IMG/VR virus record: IMGVR_UViG_3300037296_000115
Span: 1-31,733 of that record
DNA: 31,733 bases
Direction: 5' to 3' (one strand)
Source: a virus
The notes under the pieces were generated by a model. It had not been told where the DNA came from and made no database searches. It was given only the letters and a program-made list of their open reading frames with translations. The position numbers were made by a program, and so were the translations under genes. This document shows positions 29,037 to 31,733 of the stretch, one piece after another; the stretch's first letter is position 1, and each line of letters starts with the position of its first letter.

Positions 29037-29665
29037 ACTGGATCTGTCGACATGACCTCCGGCACATAACGCAGCCCGCGATCGCCCGGATACCGGCGCA
29101 GCTGATCGCGGTGCGTCAACCGGCCAAAAACCGGCGCACCAGCCCGCGCCAAAGCCCCCTCGACCGTCAGCGTCAAAACAGCAGCCGATGCATCAAACGA
29201 CACCGACACCGTGTCCATGACGCCGCGATGCAAGGCGACCGGGTCGCCGACCGGCTGCGGCCTGCCATGAACGTCGCGTGCGGTTTCACTAAAAATCTGC
29301 TCCCACAAAACCGCCGGTCGATTAACATATTCCGCCGGGCTTCCGACCAAACGCGGAATGACGCCCAGCCCCTGCATGGCCCGCTGCTCTGCGGTCATAG
29401 CCTCCCACGGAATGCCCAGCGTATAGGACATGGAGGGCGCGAGCGTATCGTCGCCCGACGACACCGTCGACGCCGCAACCAGATTGCCCATGCCCCGCCA
29501 AGTGCGGCCCCACTTGCCATCGATAAACGGCACCGATCGATTTGACAGATACGCGGTGCCGGTCGCGAATTGCAGCTCCAGCAAAAGCGACACTTGGATC
29601 ACGTCGCGGTTTAGCGCTGCCGTGACCGCTGCCGGATTCGACTGCCCAGACAAATAAACGCTCAT
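29021..29665 (-). CDS. minor tail protein
   Basis: A 214-aa beta-rich protein between the distal-tail-like gene and the NlpC-like gene. LLLELQFATGTAYLSNRSVPFI starts the first sheet, WEQIFSETARDVHGRPQPVGDP is central, and the C-terminus ends RDQLRRYPGDRGLRYVPEVM. It resembles hub or baseplate-type minor tail proteins by position and pattern, but no family is assigned. It overlaps the gene before it by 4 bp (29662-29665). Confidence 0.75.
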   Translation of the reverse strand: MSVYLSGQSNPAAVTAALNRDVIQVSLLLELQFATGTAYLSNRSVPFIDGKWGRTWRGMGNLVAASTVSSGDDTLAPSMSYTLGIPWEAMTAEQRAMQGLGVIPRLVGSPAEYVNRPAVLWEQIFSETARDVHGRPQPVGDPVALHRGVMDTVSVSFDASAAVLTLTVEGALARAGAPVFGRLTHRDQLRRYPGDRGLRYVPEVMSTDPVWTEW

Positions 29666-30336
29666 CTTTGAAACGCCTCGACCACAGTCAGCATATAATC
29701 GCCCTGGAAGGCCGAAAACTTATGCGCTGCCGCTGCCGCATCATCATCGGGCAACCGCACGCGGATCTGCGGTGCGTTTACATTCAGCTTATTTCCGACC
29801 GACACTGCCGACCGCAAAGGCGGATTGAACGTGACCGCCGCGCCGCTGACCGACTGCACCCGGTAAAGATAATCTGCCCACGAAAAGAACGCGCCCGGCC
29901 GCAGCACCACCGCACCGCCGCCCTGCGTCTGTATGATCTGCGCACCAGCTGGCGCGGCCACCGCGACCAGCAGATCAGGGTCGCCATTCAAAACCAAAGC
30001 GTTTGGCTGGCCATCCTCAAAAGCCATATTTGATGCATTGAACACAAACAGCGGACCCGTTAGCCCATATCCGCCCCGGTTAAAGTTCGGCACCGGGATC
30101 GAAAACGTGCCAGCAGGACCGCGCAGCTGATCAAGAAACGCCATGTAAGCGCCAGACGATCCGCCCCATTCCCACGCATCATCGACGCGATAGGTGCAGG
30201 CCCAGCTGCGATTTTCCGTTGTGACGAATTGCTGCCACCCGTCCAGACCCTTGCCCGGCGACCGGGTTTCCGTGACCAGCCGCCAGTTTTCCATCTGCCG
30301 CAGCGTTAAGCTGCCCGGCACTGCGATCGCTGCCAT
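29662..30336 (-). CDS. distal-tail-like protein
   Basis: A 224-aa protein right after the tape measure, the place of Dit. It opens with beta strands (MENWRLVTETRSPG), then FLDQLRGPAGTFSIPVPNFN, common in distal tail/minor tail proteins, and a second beta domain around 120-200 (FFSWADYLYRVQSVSGAAVTF). It likely forms the ring below the tail tube and holds the fibre proteins. The start overlaps the tape-measure stop as TAATG. Confidence 0.8.
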   Translation of the reverse strand: MAAIAVPGSLTLRQMENWRLVTETRSPGKGLDGWQQFVTTENRSWACTYRVDDAWEWGGSSGAYMAFLDQLRGPAGTFSIPVPNFNRGGYGLTGPLFVFNASNMAFEDGQPNALVLNGDPDLLVAVAAPAGAQIIQTQGGGAVVLRPGAFFSWADYLYRVQSVSGAAVTFNPPLRSAVSVGNKLNVNAPQIRVRLPDDDAAAAAHKFSAFQGDYMLTVVEAFQR

Positions 30337-31733
30337 TAGGGTCGCCTTTGCTTTTCAATCAAACTTTGGTTGTTTTTCTGCACGACCTGCACCGACACGT
30401 TTGCCGCCTCTTGCCGCACATCCTGCAGCGTGACGCCCTCCGGCACATGCAAGAACAGATCCAGCTTACCGCCGCCCATGCCCCCGAGCCGCGTCGCAGG
30501 AATAATCTGCGACCCGTTCGGCAGGTTCACCAACTCCTGACCGCGCTCATTAATGCGGGTCAGACCACCGGACCAATTTGGCGTGCCGTTCGCATTGCCC
30601 GGCAGCGTCAGCGCCGACCCGATCGCCCCAAATAAGCCGCCGCCGCCCGACATGGCAGACAACGCCGCCTTTTGCAGCGACACTTTGATCATTTGTGCCA
30701 GCAGCTGCCGCAACGCCTCCATCGGCTTCATCGCGCCCGTACCGATTTCCGCAAACATATCAGCCAGCGTTGTGCGGCCTGTTTTGGCGTTTTCTTCGAC
30801 AGTCGTGATGCCGCTGGCAGCATTTTCTGCAGCTGCAGCTGCATTTACGTATGCCGCCGCCAAACCATCAATTTCAGTGCGCAGCTGCGGCGTAACAGTT
30901 GTGCCCGCCTCCTGCGCTGCGCTTAACAGTTCGGCCTGCTTCTGCGCATAGCTGACCGCTGCATCGCCCGTCAGTCCGCTGGATCCGGCACCATTCAAAG
31001 ATGCCGTTTCGACCTTGAGACGCGCGATTTCATCTTTTGCGCCCTTTATCGCCTGCTGAAATGTATTGAGTGACGCCGCCGCCGTCTTTGCAGATCCGCC
31101 TTTTCCACCGCCATCGCCGCCCAGATCGTCCAGACTACCGGACAGATCGACATTGCTGTCAGTCAGGCTATCCGCTTCATCCGCTGCAGTTCCCATCACG
31201 TCGCGCAATGCCTGCAGGCTTTTCAACGGCGCACCAGCTGCGGCCACCAGCCCAGACAAGGCCCCGGTCGCCGCGCCAGCTGCCGCATCAGCTGCAGCAG
31301 TCACGCGATTCAATTCCGTGACCATGCCCGCGCCAAGCGGCTGCAGGTTCGTATTGAAAATAGCGTTTAAACCGTCCGTCACGTCCGCAGTGAAGTCGAC
31401 AAATGCCTGCGCCATTGCGGCCAGACCACCGATGAAAAACGCCTTCATCTTTGCAGATCCAGCATCAAATGCCGCTGGCACAATTGCAAATGCGGTGCCG
31501 ATCCGCTGGAACACTTCGACGGCCACGTTTTTCAGCAGCCCTAGCGCTTTTCCAAACCCGCCTGCCTTGCCGACCAGCGTCAGAAACTTTTCGACCAGAT
31601 ATCCGGCAGCGATAATCAGCGCGCCGAAACCGGTGCGCATGATTGCGCCGCGCAACAGCGCCAGCCCGCCGGTCAGGCCCGTTGTGGCCCCCGCTGCCAT
31701 GACGAAACCCGTCACCCAGCGCACCGCCATAAA
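30336..31733 (-). CDS. tail tape measure protein, C-terminal part
   Basis: This part continues the N-terminal segment at 1-955 across the circular join. It includes long helical repeats (about residues 380-620 of the full protein, Ala/Gly-rich) and a hydrophobic segment near the join (FVMAAGATTGLTGGLALL). The C-terminus has a conserved-looking RINERGQELVNLPNGSQIIP motif, common in siphophage tape measures, and ends LIEKQRRP. It is the longest tail gene, as expected. Its stop overlaps the distal-tail-like start. Confidence 0.93.
   Translation of the reverse strand, partial: FMAVRWVTGFVMAAGATTGLTGGLALLRGAIMRTGFGALIIAAGYLVEKFLTLVGKAGGFGKALGLLKNVAVEVFQRIGTAFAIVPAAFDAGSAKMKAFFIGGLAAMAQAFVDFTADVTDGLNAIFNTNLQPLGAGMVTELNRVTAAADAAAGAATGALSGLVAAAGAPLKSLQALRDVMGTAADEADSLTDSNVDLSGSLDDLGGDGGGKGGSAKTAAASLNTFQQAIKGAKDEIARLKVETASLNGAGSSGLTGDAAVSYAQKQAELLSAAQEAGTTVTPQLRTEIDGLAAAYVNAAAAAENAASGITTVEENAKTGRTTLADMFAEIGTGAMKPMEALRQLLAQMIKVSLQKAALSAMSGGGGLFGAIGSALTLPGNANGTPNWSGGLTRINERGQELVNLPNGSQIIPATRLGGMGGGKLDLFLHVPEGVTLQDVRQEAANVSVQVVQKNNQSLIEKQRRP
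31607..31733. repeat. terminal direct repeat, copy 2 (circular overlap)
   Basis: Identical to bases 1-127. It is part of the tape measure and should be counted only once on the circular genome. Confidence 0.95.

Noticed and set aside
1-31733. CRISPR array, insertion sequence or reverse transcriptase system
   Set aside because: No regular spacer-repeat array, transposase or RT motif is visible; the repeats found are operators, att sites and a hexamer run.

Overview
The window is a complete temperate siphophage (or circular prophage) genome. Its last 127 bases (31607-31733) are identical to its first 127 (1-127), so the molecule closes into a circle of 31,606 bp. The tape-measure gene runs across the join and is whole only on the circle. 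The DNA is GC-rich. The head-tail set (HK97-type portal, S49 protease and capsid, P27-type small terminase, GTA-gp10-type tail chaperone) and the tRNA-Ser-like attachment core point to an alphaproteobacterial host, probably Rhodobacterales. The host is inferred from recalled family resemblance; no search was run.

Layout, in transcription order. (1) Immunity region, 15.35-16.35 kb: a short CI-like repressor on the plus strand faces a Cro-like gene on the minus strand. A 17-bp operator, ATCYA-N7-TRGAT, occurs once beside the leftward promoter (15366-15382) and twice before the rightward early gene (16271-16287, 16302-16318). A small membrane protein sits next to the repressor inside this segment, where lambda carries rexAB. 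(2) Rightward early operon, 16.35-18.67 kb: four small genes (two membrane proteins), a DUF2303/YfdQ-like gene and a 53-aa ORF. Its first ribosome site lies in a perfect 11-bp hairpin. (3) Leftward early genes, 15.36 to 10.77 kb: HTH and zinc-finger proteins, a DUF1376-like candidate replication protein, an iteron-like AT-rich gap (12.10-12.31 kb) and two conserved unknowns. (4) Leftward late genes: HNH nuclease, small and large terminase, portal, protease, capsid, connector and neck proteins, tail tube, tail chaperones with a programmed -1 frameshift, then across the junction the tape measure, tail-tip proteins, an SGNH-hydrolase fibre, a membrane protein, GH24 lysozyme and holin, ending at a strong terminator (22535-22572). 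(5) A second leftward operon, 22.46 to 20.19 kb: a strong promoter overlapped by TGTTCG repeats drives a degenerate serine-recombinase-like protein and a run of tiny proteins, several with zinc-type cysteines. (6) attP (19968-20192) and a tyrosine integrase.

Together the repressor and integrase establish lysogeny, and the early genes probably act on host replication and defence. No polymerase, primase or helicase is visible, so host replication must be used. The most notable features are the dnaX-type slippery site in the tail chaperone, the attP with two triple arm-site arrays around a tRNA-Ser 3' end, the three-operator immunity switch, the sequestered ribosome site, and the uncharacterised small-protein operon.
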